This document shows, in pieces, positions 48,145 through 55,358 of a DNA stretch of 64,000 nt; the stretch's first letter is position 1, and every line of letters starts with the position of its first letter. The notes below the pieces were generated by a model that did no database searches, was not told where the DNA came from, and saw nothing but the letters and a program-made list of their open reading frames with translations. The stretch is taken from NCBI RefSeq assembly GCF_009884975.1, contig NZ_CP041970.1, positions 3,658,001-3,722,000 of the forward strand. The letters run 5' to 3'. The stretch is from Acinetobacter dispersus (lineage in GTDB: Bacteria; Pseudomonadota; Gammaproteobacteria; Pseudomonadales; Moraxellaceae). The translations under genes were made by a program, and so were the position numbers.

Positions 48145-48501
48145 ATGGATATAGAAAATAACGATAGTATCGGTTCTCGTTTGGGAAAAGAGCGATTAAG
48201 ATTCGGATTTACTCAACCAGAACTTGCGGAAAAGTTAGAGTTAGATAAGCAGTCCGTTTATAGGTATGAAAACGATAAAAGAATGATGAAAATTGATGAC
48301 TTACAGAAATTATTAAAATTGGGTTTTGACGTGCTTTATATATTGTCTGGTCAAAAAAGTGATTCTCTTGCGATGCTGACACCTCAAGAGAAAGATTGGT
48401 TAACATTGTACTCTCAAACAAACCTTAACCAACGTGATGCGCTGTTTACTGTTGCGCGCAGTTTTGCCGCTTCATTTCCTGCTTCTGATATTGCTGACTA
48501 A
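48145..48501 (+). CDS. Xre-family HTH repressor (phage CI-like)
   Basis: About 118 residues from ATG 48145; earlier in-frame starts at 48088 and 48112 run through the operator palindrome. The helix-turn-helix is visible: GSRLGKERLRFGFTQPELAEKL..KQSVYRYE, followed by DLQKLLKLGFDVLYILSG. The C-terminus (LTPQEKDWLTLYSQTN) is a short oligomerisation-type tail without peptidase motifs, so it is not LexA-cleavable by itself. It is divergent from the early operon. The immunity repressor role is inferred from position. Confidence 0.75.
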   Translation: MDIENNDSIGSRLGKERLRFGFTQPELAEKLELDKQSVYRYENDKRMMKIDDLQKLLKLGFDVLYILSGQKSDSLAMLTPQEKDWLTLYSQTNLNQRDALFTVARSFAASFPASDIAD

Positions 48502-48646
48502 TTCCTTCAACTTGCTGTAACAAATTCTGGAAAGTAGCCGTGAGAGCGCGGCTACTGGTATTGATATTACTATTTGCGTCTTCAGTGAGATCTACGAGTA
48601 AAGTTAACTGTCCAATCAATTGGCATAGTTTCATATCGATGTCCAT
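48446..48646 (-). CDS. Small prophage protein overlapping the repressor 3' end
   Basis: This 66-residue protein (MDIDMKLCQLIGQLTLLV, then coiled Gln-rich LLQQVEGISQQYQKQEM) has no known family. TTAGGGGGATTTC before the ATG is a good ribosome site, which makes the gene credible although its last 56 bases overlap the convergent repressor gene. It is the last gene of the leftward group that begins at 49920. Confidence 0.5.
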   Translation of the reverse strand: MDIDMKLCQLIGQLTLLVDLTEDANSNINTSSRALTATFQNLLQQVEGISQQYQKQEMKRQNCAQQ

Positions 48647-48655
48647 GAAATCCCC

Positions 48656-48994
48656 CTAATTTAAATCTGAAAATCCGTTGTGTATGAGGTCACTAAGGGC
48701 ATGATGTAGTTCCCAACTAATCTCTGTATTCGACATCACTAGTACCGTTTGCACTGCACTTATACTTAAAATCAAATCTCCATTTTTATCATTTACATGG
48801 TAATCCGTGTCTAAGCGCAAAGGCGTATTCTTGATATTCATACAGAATTGTACGTATGTTATATTGCACTGTAACATTGTGTAAAGAGACCTAGCGTTCA
48901 TCATTATTCTTCGCTTTCTGTCAATTCCCACACGTATTCTGATAAGTTTTTCTTTAAAAACATTATATTGTAACTTATTAATATCGCTTTTCAT
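48656..48994 (-). CDS. Prophage hypothetical protein
   Basis: This 112-residue protein is basic in its first 35 residues (KEKLIRIRVGIDRKRRIMMNAR) and has a mixed beta region (LRLDTDYHVNDKNGDLILSI). No domain is recognised. It lies between the replication-type gene and the small 66-residue gene with short gaps (14 and 9 bases), so it is part of the same transcript. Confidence 0.5.
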   Translation of the reverse strand: MKSDINKLQYNVFKEKLIRIRVGIDRKRRIMMNARSLYTMLQCNITYVQFCMNIKNTPLRLDTDYHVNDKNGDLILSISAVQTVLVMSNTEISWELHHALSDLIHNGFSDLN

Positions 48995-49008
48995 TTCTTA
49001 TCTTCCGC

Positions 49009-49683
49009 TTAGTTTAATTGAGTTATTTGTAATTGTTCAGGAGTATGCCAGTAAGCTGGTGTACGGCTGCCTTGGCGTAAATAATAAATTTGTCGAATAA
49101 CTTTCGAGGAATGCTTTAACCATTGTTCTAATCGTGGATCAGTCAGGGAGATATCGAGTTTGGCTTGGCGTAAGGATTTATAAAAACGTTGATAATTTAA
49201 TGGGTAGTTAGTCAGATCTGCTTCAGCAGCAGGAGCATGTTGTGGATCTGGTGATCCTTGTATTGTTTTTTCTGGAGTAACTGGAGCAGGGAGTGGCTCT
49301 TTAGACACTTTGGTGGGTGGCTTCGGGATATCTTCGGTTACTTGAGGATTGAAGATCTCCTGCAGTTTTTTATAGTCGATGCTGTAGTAATTCGTTTGTA
49401 CCCATTTGCTGCTGGCGAGTTTTTTTATGATCAGTACGCCTTCTTGCTTAAGCTTGGCAATGACTCTTTTTATTGTTGAAACACTATAAAGTCCGAGTGT
49501 ATTTACCCAGTCTTCTAAAGTGTGAAACCAGAATCGCTTTTTATCGTGGGCCTTTGCATCACTGCTCTGTAAACAATAGTGTAACTTCTGCAGAAATACG
49601 GCTGATGCCAGTCCATACGCTTTGGCAAGCGTTGGACTAGCTATCAGTGGATAATCGCCCTGTAACAGCAGCTTATTAGCCAT
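49009..49683 (-). CDS. Winged-helix replication-type phage protein
   Basis: This 224-residue protein starts PLIASPTLAKAYGLASAVFLQKLHY, followed by FWFHTLEDWVNTLGLYSVSTIKRVIAKLK..GVLIIKK, a winged-helix unit common in phage replication initiators and DnaT/DnaD-like proteins. A Pro-rich linker (PKPPTKVSKEPLPAPVTPEK) leads to a C-terminal helical domain ending SRTPAYWHTPEQLQ. It likely binds the phage origin or loads helicase; this is inferred. It starts 10 bases after the small icd-like gene. Confidence 0.6.
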   Translation of the reverse strand: MANKLLLQGDYPLIASPTLAKAYGLASAVFLQKLHYCLQSSDAKAHDKKRFWFHTLEDWVNTLGLYSVSTIKRVIAKLKQEGVLIIKKLASSKWVQTNYYSIDYKKLQEIFNPQVTEDIPKPPTKVSKEPLPAPVTPEKTIQGSPDPQHAPAAEADLTNYPLNYQRFYKSLRQAKLDISLTDPRLEQWLKHSSKVIRQIYYLRQGSRTPAYWHTPEQLQITQLN

Positions 49684-49692
49684 CCTGACCTC

Positions 49693-49920
49693 TTAAATTT
49701 TTAAAAGGACAAGAGTCATTAGAACAAAGGCTATGAAGCACAATGTATCTATTATTTTTTTACGTTTTTGAATTTGTTTATGGCGTAGCTGATGCGCTGC
49801 GAGATCTTTAACAGGGGTATGTTCAATAATTGGGGATTGAGACGTGCGTGTGTATGCACTATAAGAACGAGTGTTCATAGTAAGTTTGCCTTTGATCAAG
49901 TTTTTTAAACCTGACACCAT
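49693..49920 (-). CDS. Small C-terminally membrane-anchored protein in the C4-controlled position (icd-like)
   Basis: This 75-residue protein begins at ATG 49920 with TAGGAAAGC just before it; an internal ATG at 49878 is possible. The N-terminal 50 residues are basic and the C-terminus is one hydrophobic helix (IIDTLCFIAFVLMTLVLLKI). It lies directly behind the C4-like antisense RNA, and its ribosome site is part of a predicted C4 target. This is the arrangement of icd in phages P1 and P7, where the small frame couples translation to downstream expression. The homology is positional, not by sequence. Confidence 0.6.
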   Translation of the reverse strand: MVSGLKNLIKGKLTMNTRSYSAYTRTSQSPIIEHTPVKDLAAHQLRHKQIQKRKKIIDTLCFIAFVLMTLVLLKI

Positions 49921-49930
49921 GCTTTCCTAC
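49889..49930 (-). promoter_or_regulatory. Predicted C4 target 2 (a2/b2) covering a ribosome site
   Basis: On the minus strand TAGGAAA (49929-49923) lies at the ribosome site of the ATG at 49920 and GATCAAAG (49897-49890) follows in the coding start. Both are exact complements of the single-stranded TTTCCTA and loop CTTTGATC of the predicted C4 RNA. Confidence 0.65.
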
Positions 49931-49944
49931 GGCAGGGTGACAGA

Positions 49945-50020
49945 CTGAATGAGGCTAGGAAAACCGTGATCAAAGAAACGGTCGCTCTTACGAGCTCCCC
50001 ATCCAGCCTGCCATATAAGG
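49945..50020 (-). ncRNA. C4-like antisense immunity RNA
   Basis: On the minus strand the sequence folds into three stems: closing GGCT (50008-50005) with AGCC (49956-49953), the tetraloop hairpin GCTC-GTAA-GAGC, and CCGT-TTCTTTGATC-ACGG, whose loop holds CTTTGATC. TTTTCCTA (49963-49956) lies beside it. The loop and the TTTCCTA stretch are complementary to two target sites flanking the RNA, at 50073-50098 and 49890-49929. This is the layout of C4 RNA of P1/P7 and CI RNA of P4. The exact ends are not known. Confidence 0.72.
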
Positions 50021-50039
50021 CATAAGCCGAATTTTACGC

Positions 50040-50062
50040 AAAAAAATAGTCCGCTGGCGGAC
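50040..50062 (-). terminator. Hairpin with U-tract in the immunity leader
   Basis: GTCCGC and GCGGAC pair with a very short centre (CA), followed on the minus strand by TATTTTTTT. It lies between C4 target 1 and the C4-like RNA, the place where P4-type immunity uses premature termination. The same GTCCGC/GCGGAC palindrome could also be a protein site. Confidence 0.6.
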
Positions 50063-50072
50063 AAATTTGCGC

Positions 50073-50098
50073 CTTTGATCGAATTTTCAGGTTTCCTA
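50073..50098 (-). promoter_or_regulatory. Predicted C4 target 1 (a1/b1)
   Basis: On the minus strand TAGGAAA (50098-50092) and GATCAAAG (50080-50073) are the same two short sequences found in target 2, in the same order. Both are complementary to the predicted C4 RNA. This site lies upstream of the C4 RNA in the same transcript. Confidence 0.65.
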
Positions 50099-50120
50099 CG
50101 CCTGCACTTAACTGCTTTCT

Positions 50121-50163
50121 GTTAAGTTGCTAACAATGTAACTTTGTTAATTTGTTTAGTCAA
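50121..50163 (-). promoter_or_regulatory. Leftward promoter with repeated operator elements
   Basis: On the minus strand TTGACT (50163-50158) and TACATT (50140-50135) are 17 bases apart and would start the transcript that contains C4 and the icd-like gene. GTTAAGTTGCTAAC (50121-50134) and TAACTTTGTTAA (50139-50150) overlap it and match the operator elements at 48059-48087, so the same regulator probably controls both places. Confidence 0.6.
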
Positions 50164-50211
50164 TAGAATTTGTTATAGTGATTTTGGGGTAATTAAAATT
50201 TAGATATAAAT

Positions 50212-50910
50212 ATGAGTAATCAATTATTTAACCAGCAAAACGTAGCTACTGTAACTATCCAAATAGGTGCAATATATTTTAATGTCCAGAGGTTTCAGCC
50301 TTTGGAAATTAATTTAAATGAGCTTCAGCGACTTTTTCATGAAGTAAGTGATCAAATTACGTACAATAGGCCTGTGATTGATACGACCATTAAAATTAAT
50401 GCGAGTTTAAAAGTGGTCTATGATTTGTTGCACAATTCAACAGGTGTAGACAATAAAGAACGTTATTTAAAAAATCTATTTGATACAGCTATTGCATTTT
50501 CTAAAATATTAAAAGAAAACAACGATATAGATGAGAGAGATAAAACTCTAAAAATGATTCATAAGGTACCAAATGATATCTACGAAATTTATTTTTACCC
50601 ACGTTTAAATGCAAATTTCTGGTTTGAACTGAAACTTTATTTTTGGCTTAAGAAAAATAATAAAATTGAATCAAGACAACGGTATTCTTCAATGTCCACG
50701 GAAGAAGAAATATTTACTGATGAATTTCTAGAAGATTTTTTTAATAATAATAAATGGATAGTTATAGATACCTTAATTGAATTAGAAAGAAATTATAAAA
50801 AGTATAATGGAGGTTACGACATTATAAACCCATTAAATCTTATTGAGTTTAGAGAGGTGTGGGATATGGGGAATCAATTAAAGGGTCTAAAATTTGAAGA
50901 TGTTAATTAG
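50212..50910 (+). CDS. Cargo hypothetical protein 1
   Basis: This 232-residue protein is AT-rich and hydrophilic, with no signal peptide or membrane segment. It has a beta-type start (VATVTIQIGAIYFNVQRFQP) and helical, Lys/Asn-rich later parts (NFWFELKLYFWLKKNN, EFLEDFFNNNKWIVIDTLIE). No family is recognised. It is the first of four rightward genes in an AT-rich block within the prophage. A -10-like TATAGT lies at 50174-50179. No clear ribosome site precedes the ATG. Confidence 0.55.
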   Translation: MSNQLFNQQNVATVTIQIGAIYFNVQRFQPLEINLNELQRLFHEVSDQITYNRPVIDTTIKINASLKVVYDLLHNSTGVDNKERYLKNLFDTAIAFSKILKENNDIDERDKTLKMIHKVPNDIYEIYFYPRLNANFWFELKLYFWLKKNNKIESRQRYSSMSTEEEIFTDEFLEDFFNNNKWIVIDTLIELERNYKKYNGGYDIINPLNLIEFREVWDMGNQLKGLKFEDVN

Positions 50911-51151
50911 AAGTCATTTTTTGAAGCATGGGAATCATGAATATTAAAATTGATAAAGAAATATTAAAGATTTTAGTTGTTAGATTGCTCTAGGCTTAGA
51001 ATTATATAACGCTAAGATTAAATCTCGATATAGTATTTACACAATTTTCTAAGGCACGCTGTGACGTCGCTTGGAATGTTTTAAATCTTTTCGCAGATCT
51101 TTCAGTCTATACACTATGTTCTATCTAATTATACAGGGATAATCTTAAGCT

Positions 51152-52699
51152 ATGAGTAGTAAAAGTTATACTAAAAGCAATTTGGAACAATTTTTAGAGA
51201 AAATAGAAGATTTTAAATCTTCATATTTTACTATAAATGGAGATAAAGTTAAGGATGTATACAATAGTGATGGATCGTCTAGAAAAGATGAAATTACTTC
51301 CATTAATAATGACATTTTGTTAAAAATTAAAAACAGTAGAATTGTAGGTGCTGATGTAATTGGTGAAGTTTGTGTTTTTTTACAAAAAATTCACGATGTG
51401 CAGATTAATCTTTATTATGGTAAGAATCAGCATGGTTTTGAAGTTGAATATAATTCAGCTTTATCGCAACTAAGAAGCATTGCGCAAAATTTTAACGATT
51501 ATATTATTCAACTTTCTGGAAGAGTTACAGAGTTTGGTGGTTATTATGAAAAAATTAGTTTACTTGTTTCTATAGAATCAAGTCTACTGATTTTGGATGG
51601 AAGATTTGAAAAAGAAGATTTTAAAGGATATAAATATACTCAAAAAGAAGAATTAAGTGAAGTTTATAATAAAATCAAATATATTTTGAATGATTTAAAA
51701 ATAAATGATAAAAGTAAATATTGGATTTTGTTATCTTATAAAATTTTAGAGTCAGCTGAAAGTGCTTTTATTTCATATGCAAATACTCAGACTCTTTATG
51801 ATTCTGAGTATATTAATGAGGTTACTAATTTTTATAGCTATATAGTAGATCCTTCAAGGTACACTATAAATCGAGCAAGCTGGAATGTTGATGAATTTCA
51901 CGATGCATCCTACAAATTAGAACAGGCACTACGGGTATCAGCATTAGGTAGGCTTTTAGACACAAAAATTATGCAGTTGAATAATTTCTACTTATTAGAA
52001 AATGAAGTTTTAAATAAACATAAAAATGGTATAAATGAATTTGCAACAGCATTAGATGAAATTAGAAATCTTGTTACCCAATCTAAGACTCATCTGGATG
52101 AAATTCAATTAGAAAAAAGTGCTGTATTACAATACTCAGAAAGATTAAAAAATACACCATCTATACAGGTCTATACGAATATTCATTCAGATGAAATTTT
52201 TATTGCTAATCTTTTTCGCTGGTGTGCATTAGGTATTTTTGGAATATTTGCAGCTATTTCATTTATTTGTTTGTTAGTTTTATTTTTTGGAGATACTAAT
52301 AATTATGTTTTAGCAAATTTAGTAGATACTAAGAAAATATTAGCCAAGATTCCTTTTATTCTCGCATTTATTTTATTTGGTTTTTATTTGGCTAGAGAAG
52401 GTGAGAAACATAGGATGATCGCCATTCAAGCAAAACAAACTGAAGCTGAGTTAACTGCACTTGATAGTTACACGAATGGATGGGACCCTCAAGAAATTAA
52501 AGAATTAAAAATTAAACTTGCTGATAAATATTTTGGAAGGGATGTTAGTACCACACATGCTAATTCAAATAATAATATCGTTGTTGAACAAATGAAAGCT
52601 GGTACTGAATTAGTCAAAGCCTCAACCGATGTAATTAAGACTTTTAACCCACCAGTTAAGCAAGTTGTTGGTTCAGGTGGTGGGGGTACACCAGGGTAA
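51152..52699 (+). CDS. Cargo hypothetical protein 2, two-helix membrane protein
   Basis: This 515-residue protein has a long helical, partly coiled-coil N-terminal region of about 350 residues. It is followed by two membrane helices (near residues 356-380, LGIFGIFAAISFICLLVLFF, and 398-416, ILAKIPFILAFILFGFYLA) and a cytoplasmic end of about 100 residues finishing in GSGGGGTPG. Large soluble domain plus two helices is a layout seen in several prophage-borne defence or exclusion proteins, but no family is recognised. Function is unknown. Confidence 0.6.
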   Translation: MSSKSYTKSNLEQFLEKIEDFKSSYFTINGDKVKDVYNSDGSSRKDEITSINNDILLKIKNSRIVGADVIGEVCVFLQKIHDVQINLYYGKNQHGFEVEYNSALSQLRSIAQNFNDYIIQLSGRVTEFGGYYEKISLLVSIESSLLILDGRFEKEDFKGYKYTQKEELSEVYNKIKYILNDLKINDKSKYWILLSYKILESAESAFISYANTQTLYDSEYINEVTNFYSYIVDPSRYTINRASWNVDEFHDASYKLEQALRVSALGRLLDTKIMQLNNFYLLENEVLNKHKNGINEFATALDEIRNLVTQSKTHLDEIQLEKSAVLQYSERLKNTPSIQVYTNIHSDEIFIANLFRWCALGIFGIFAAISFICLLVLFFGDTNNYVLANLVDTKKILAKIPFILAFILFGFYLAREGEKHRMIAIQAKQTEAELTALDSYTNGWDPQEIKELKIKLADKYFGRDVSTTHANSNNNIVVEQMKAGTELVKASTDVIKTFNPPVKQVVGSGGGGTPG

Positions 52700-52798
52700 A
52701 CTTAAATATCAATTTAAATATTGAAATAACTGATAGTTATAGTATTGCAGGGATTAATTTTTGTAATTAAATTCACGTCTTATGGACATTGGGGACAA

Positions 52799-53338
52799 AT
52801 GAAAAAGTATATTTTAGTTCTTATGATTATGATTATTTCTGGTTGTTCTAGTGAAGAGCATATATCTACTAGTACAAAAGATTCGCCAATAAGTGATGCA
52901 GTCGCTACACATCAAATTGACTTTCAACCTGTTGACTCTAATGAAGATGTTGCAAGAATTGATGATATTCATAATGATAATGAAATCATCAAAAGTGCAG
53001 CTGTACCTGTTTTTAAAACTATTAAAAGCACGGACTCAAACGGTGAACCAAAGAAGATATACAAATTTGCTGATTTTGGTGCTCAATTAGAATTAAGTCG
53101 AACACAAATTATTATTGGGTGGGTAGCTGCAGATGATACTGAATCTGCAAAGGAAAAGAGTCTTGAAAGTATCAAAGTTGCTCAACGGGTAGCGCGTTCT
53201 TTACTTGGGCTTGAAGCTGGTCGACTAGTCGATAAAGTTACGGCAGGAGGGAAAGGTGAGGAAATTATGATTGACGGCTACAAAGCTTTTGCGACGGATT
53301 GTATGGGTGGTTCATGTATGTTGAAAATTTATCGATAA
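52799..53338 (+). CDS. Cargo lipoprotein
   Basis: 179 residues from ATG 52799 (GGGGACAA before it); the longer frame from 52745 puts 18 residues before the signal. A lipoprotein signal with lipobox MIISGC (Cys at residue 15) is followed by an acidic linker and a C-terminal domain with CMGGSC. No family is recognised. It may be surface or periplasmic; a role in superinfection exclusion would fit a prophage lipoprotein but is only a guess. Confidence 0.6.
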   Translation: MKKYILVLMIMIISGCSSEEHISTSTKDSPISDAVATHQIDFQPVDSNEDVARIDDIHNDNEIIKSAAVPVFKTIKSTDSNGEPKKIYKFADFGAQLELSRTQIIIGWVAADDTESAKEKSLESIKVAQRVARSLLGLEAGRLVDKVTAGGKGEEIMIDGYKAFATDCMGGSCMLKIYR

Positions 53339-53356
53339 CTTATAAGGTATTTACAA

Positions 53357-53794
53357 ATGTCTAATATTGAAAAAGCAAAACAACTTATTCTTGATTCTTT
53401 TGATCGCAAAGCTAAGGAGGGTGAAAAATACGATCGATTTGTTATTAGGAAAAATATAAAACATGGTATACCTCAAAGTGATTATGACGCTGCTGTCGTT
53501 TCACTTACGACTATTGATGGTTATCTAGATCAAAATGGATGTTTAACTAAAAAAGGATTCAAACATTTGTTTCCTTCGAATATTCCATTAGTTAGACAAA
53601 AATTTTTAGATGAGTTGAAAAGACAGGGAATGAGGGTTAATGAAAATCTTAACTTTCCTGTTATCGAGCTTGTTTTTATAAGTAGTCTTAACACTCAAGA
53701 AGAACTTGATCTTGATGAAGTATTTAAGGCCCTACAAAATGAAGGGATTTTAAAACAAGTCGGTAGGACTATGAAATTAGCTAAACAAATTTGA
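53357..53794 (+). CDS. Cargo hypothetical protein 4
   Basis: This 145-residue protein is hydrophilic, with two apparent winged-helix-like segments (IPQSDYDAAVVSLTTIDGYL..GCLTKKGFKHL and LDEVFKALQNEGILKQVGRTMKLAK). It could bind nucleic acid. It begins 18 bases after the lipoprotein stop and ends at a strong terminator, so the AT-rich cargo block ends here. Confidence 0.55.
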   Translation: MSNIEKAKQLILDSFDRKAKEGEKYDRFVIRKNIKHGIPQSDYDAAVVSLTTIDGYLDQNGCLTKKGFKHLFPSNIPLVRQKFLDELKRQGMRVNENLNFPVIELVFISSLNTQEELDLDEVFKALQNEGILKQVGRTMKLAKQI

Positions 53795-53795
53795 T

Positions 53796-53818
53796 AAAAG
53801 CCCCTTGGGGCTTTTTTT
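53796..53818 (+). terminator. Terminator of the cargo block
   Basis: AAAAGCCCC and GGGGCTTTT pair with TT between them, followed by T-rich sequence. It also may serve the facing gene ending at 53825. Confidence 0.9.
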
Positions 53819-53824
53819 ATATTG

Positions 53825-54103
53825 TTAGTTCGAGTTTTTCAAACCTATTTCTCTGACAGCATTTTCTAAATCTTTATGACTAAAACGGTTCATATCAAAT
53901 ACATAATACAAATAGCCATGATGCGGTATGTCTTTATGTAGACTTAGATTTGGGTCAATTTCTTTATATGGTTTTAAGCACTTCTTGATTCGTACTGCAT
54001 AGCTTTCTACGGGTGTCTTGGTTCCTGAAATTACAGCAAATCCATGTTTAATGACTGCATCTACAGCATTGTAGACGTTTTCTGTTGTTGCATAGATTCT
54101 CAT
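53825..54103 (-). CDS. Prophage hypothetical protein
   Basis: This 92-residue protein (RIYATTENVYNAVDAVIKHG, then HHGYLYYVFDMNRFSHKDLENAVREIG) is small and soluble without a recognised family. Its upstream side is 250 bases of AT-rich DNA shared with the divergent hicA promoter. It is convergent with the cargo block. Confidence 0.55.
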   Translation of the reverse strand: MRIYATTENVYNAVDAVIKHGFAVISGTKTPVESYAVRIKKCLKPYKEIDPNLSLHKDIPHHGYLYYVFDMNRFSHKDLENAVREIGLKNSN

Positions 54104-54285
54104 CTTTTTTTAACCTTAGATTTATCGAAAATATATTAATAACTTTATTGCTTATTCTATTAAAGAAGAATGGCTCTATTTGATCCTAACGAATAGTTCA
54201 ACATGAACTTATCATTTAGATCAATATGAGCTAATGCTAATAATAAGCCATACACAGAAAAATTGTATTTTTATTAATCAATAAA

Positions 54286-54330
54286 TGCGACATATATGTC
54301 TTGACAAGTGCGACAAAAATGTCGTACTAT
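54286..54330 (+). promoter_or_regulatory. hicAB promoter with tandem operators
   Basis: TTGACA (54301-54306) and TACTAT (54325-54330) are 18 bases apart. Two near-identical 15-mers, TGCGACATATATGTC (54286-54300) and TGCGACAAAAATGTC (54309-54323), lie 23 bases apart around and inside the promoter. They contain palindromic arms and suit autoregulation by HicB. Confidence 0.75.
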
Positions 54331-54360
54331 ATCTCATACATTGTTTAGAAGGAGATGTAC

Positions 54361-54540
54361 ATGAAGTACAGTGAATTCGAACGATGGCTGAAACAACAAG
54401 GTGTCACGGTTGTGCGTAGCGGTAAAGGTTCTCACCGAATAGTTGAATATGAGGGGAAACAGACAACACTACCATTTCATAAAGGCAAGGAAATTGGAGA
54501 AGGTCTTCGTAAAGAAATCATCAAACAGTTAGGGCTTTAA
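54361..54540 (+). CDS. hicA: HicA mRNA interferase toxin
   Basis: This 59-residue double-stranded-RNA-binding-like toxin reads KYSEFERWLKQQGVTVVR..GKGSHRIVEYEGKQTTLPFHKGKEIGEGLRKEIIKQL. The GSHR.. motif carries the catalytic His, and the fold is characteristic. I chose ATG 54361 because AAGGAG is 6 bases upstream; the ATG at 54355 overlaps it. HicA cleaves mRNA until neutralised by HicB. Normally HicB follows closely; here a gap of 248 bases separates them. Confidence 0.9.
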   Translation: MKYSEFERWLKQQGVTVVRSGKGSHRIVEYEGKQTTLPFHKGKEIGEGLRKEIIKQLGL

Positions 54541-54788
54541 GCCCTAGCTGTGACTTTAAAGTATATCTCTTGATACAAGTTACTCAAGGCTGGGAAGATG
54601 ATTATTACCAATATTCACTCTTCGAACTTCAATTTTCAGAAGGCCACAGCCGCTAGCCACATCTTCATTACCTTTTCAAAGTACATGAAGATAATCATCG
54701 TGATGAGATTTGTTGCTGCAGCAACGGTTTTAAAGCGAAAACCTTTTTCAGGATACCATCCTGAAAAATCATCGGAGAATAGAGAATC
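54541..54788 (+). other. Unusual spacer between hicA and hicB
   Basis: No convincing gene is seen (a 79-codon frame from 54598 runs into hicB in another frame). It contains the perfect palindrome GTTGCTGCAGCAAC (54712-54725) and the hairpin TTTTTCAGGAT-ACC-ATCCTGAAAAA (54744-54768). Confidence 0.6.
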
Positions 54789-55208
54789 ATGTTGTATCCA
54801 GTGTCTTTCACACACGATACGGATAATTCTTACTTAGTTCGTAGTCGTGATATACCAGAAGCTCTAGCTGTTGGATATTCTGAGGAAGAAGCAATTGCTG
54901 AAGCTGTTAATGGACTAGAATCTGCGTTCATCATCTATATGACTGAACGTCGACATATACCTCTACCAAGTAAAAAGTTAAAAGGTGAGCATTTAGTAAA
55001 ATTACCTTTCCGTGTCAGCTTAAAAATCGCTTTGTTTAACGCTATGTTAGATAAAGGATTAAAAAAAGCAGATCTAGCGAGAGAATTGAAATGGGATCAA
55101 AAACAAGTTGATCGTTTGCTTTCGCTAACCCATTCAACAAAGTTAGAAGCACTTGAAGAAGCACTTTTAGCTATTAACGAGGATATAGATATTGGCATAA
55201 CTGCTTAA
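54789..55208 (+). CDS. hicB: HicB antitoxin
   Basis: This 139-residue antitoxin has the partial RNase-H-like HicB fold (YPVSFTHDTDNSYLVRSRDI, then GYSEEEAIAEAVNGLESAF) and a C-terminal helix-turn-helix (KKADLARELKWDQKQVDRLL). It masks HicA and, through its HTH, represses the hicAB promoter. GGAGAATAGAGAATC precedes the ATG. A terminator follows the stop. Confidence 0.9.
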   Translation: MLYPVSFTHDTDNSYLVRSRDIPEALAVGYSEEEAIAEAVNGLESAFIIYMTERRHIPLPSKKLKGEHLVKLPFRVSLKIALFNAMLDKGLKKADLARELKWDQKQVDRLLSLTHSTKLEALEEALLAINEDIDIGITA

Positions 55209-55221
55209 CTGAAAATCCTTG

Positions 55222-55257
55222 AAGGCCTGTAGTGTTTAACTAATAGGCCTTTTTTTG
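55222..55257 (+). terminator. hicB terminator
   Basis: AAGGCCT and AGGCCTT form the stem with a 16-base loop and T7 behind it. Confidence 0.85.
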
Positions 55258-55330
55258 TAATTAAATTTCTTATATTTAGCCTCTTATCAATTTTTTCAAT
55301 TTCAATTAACTTGAGCATCGTTCTATGCTA

Positions 55331-55356
55331 ACTTGAATATTGTAACGATTTCAAGT
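55331..55356 (+). promoter_or_regulatory. SOS-type operator before the UmuD-like gene
   Basis: ACTTGAA (55331-55337) and TTCAAGT (55350-55356) are perfect inverted arms around 12 bases, ending 2 bases before the ATG. There is no ribosome site between the operator and the ATG. The TTGAA..TTCAA type agrees with the UmuDAb-controlled damage operators I know for Acinetobacter, which lacks a LexA. Confidence 0.65.
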
Positions 55357-55358
55357 TT

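Noticed and set aside
54598-54837. 79-codon frame between hicA and hicB
   Set aside because: It overlaps the hicB start in another frame, has unusual composition and crosses the palindrome and hairpin. It is more likely chance than a gene.
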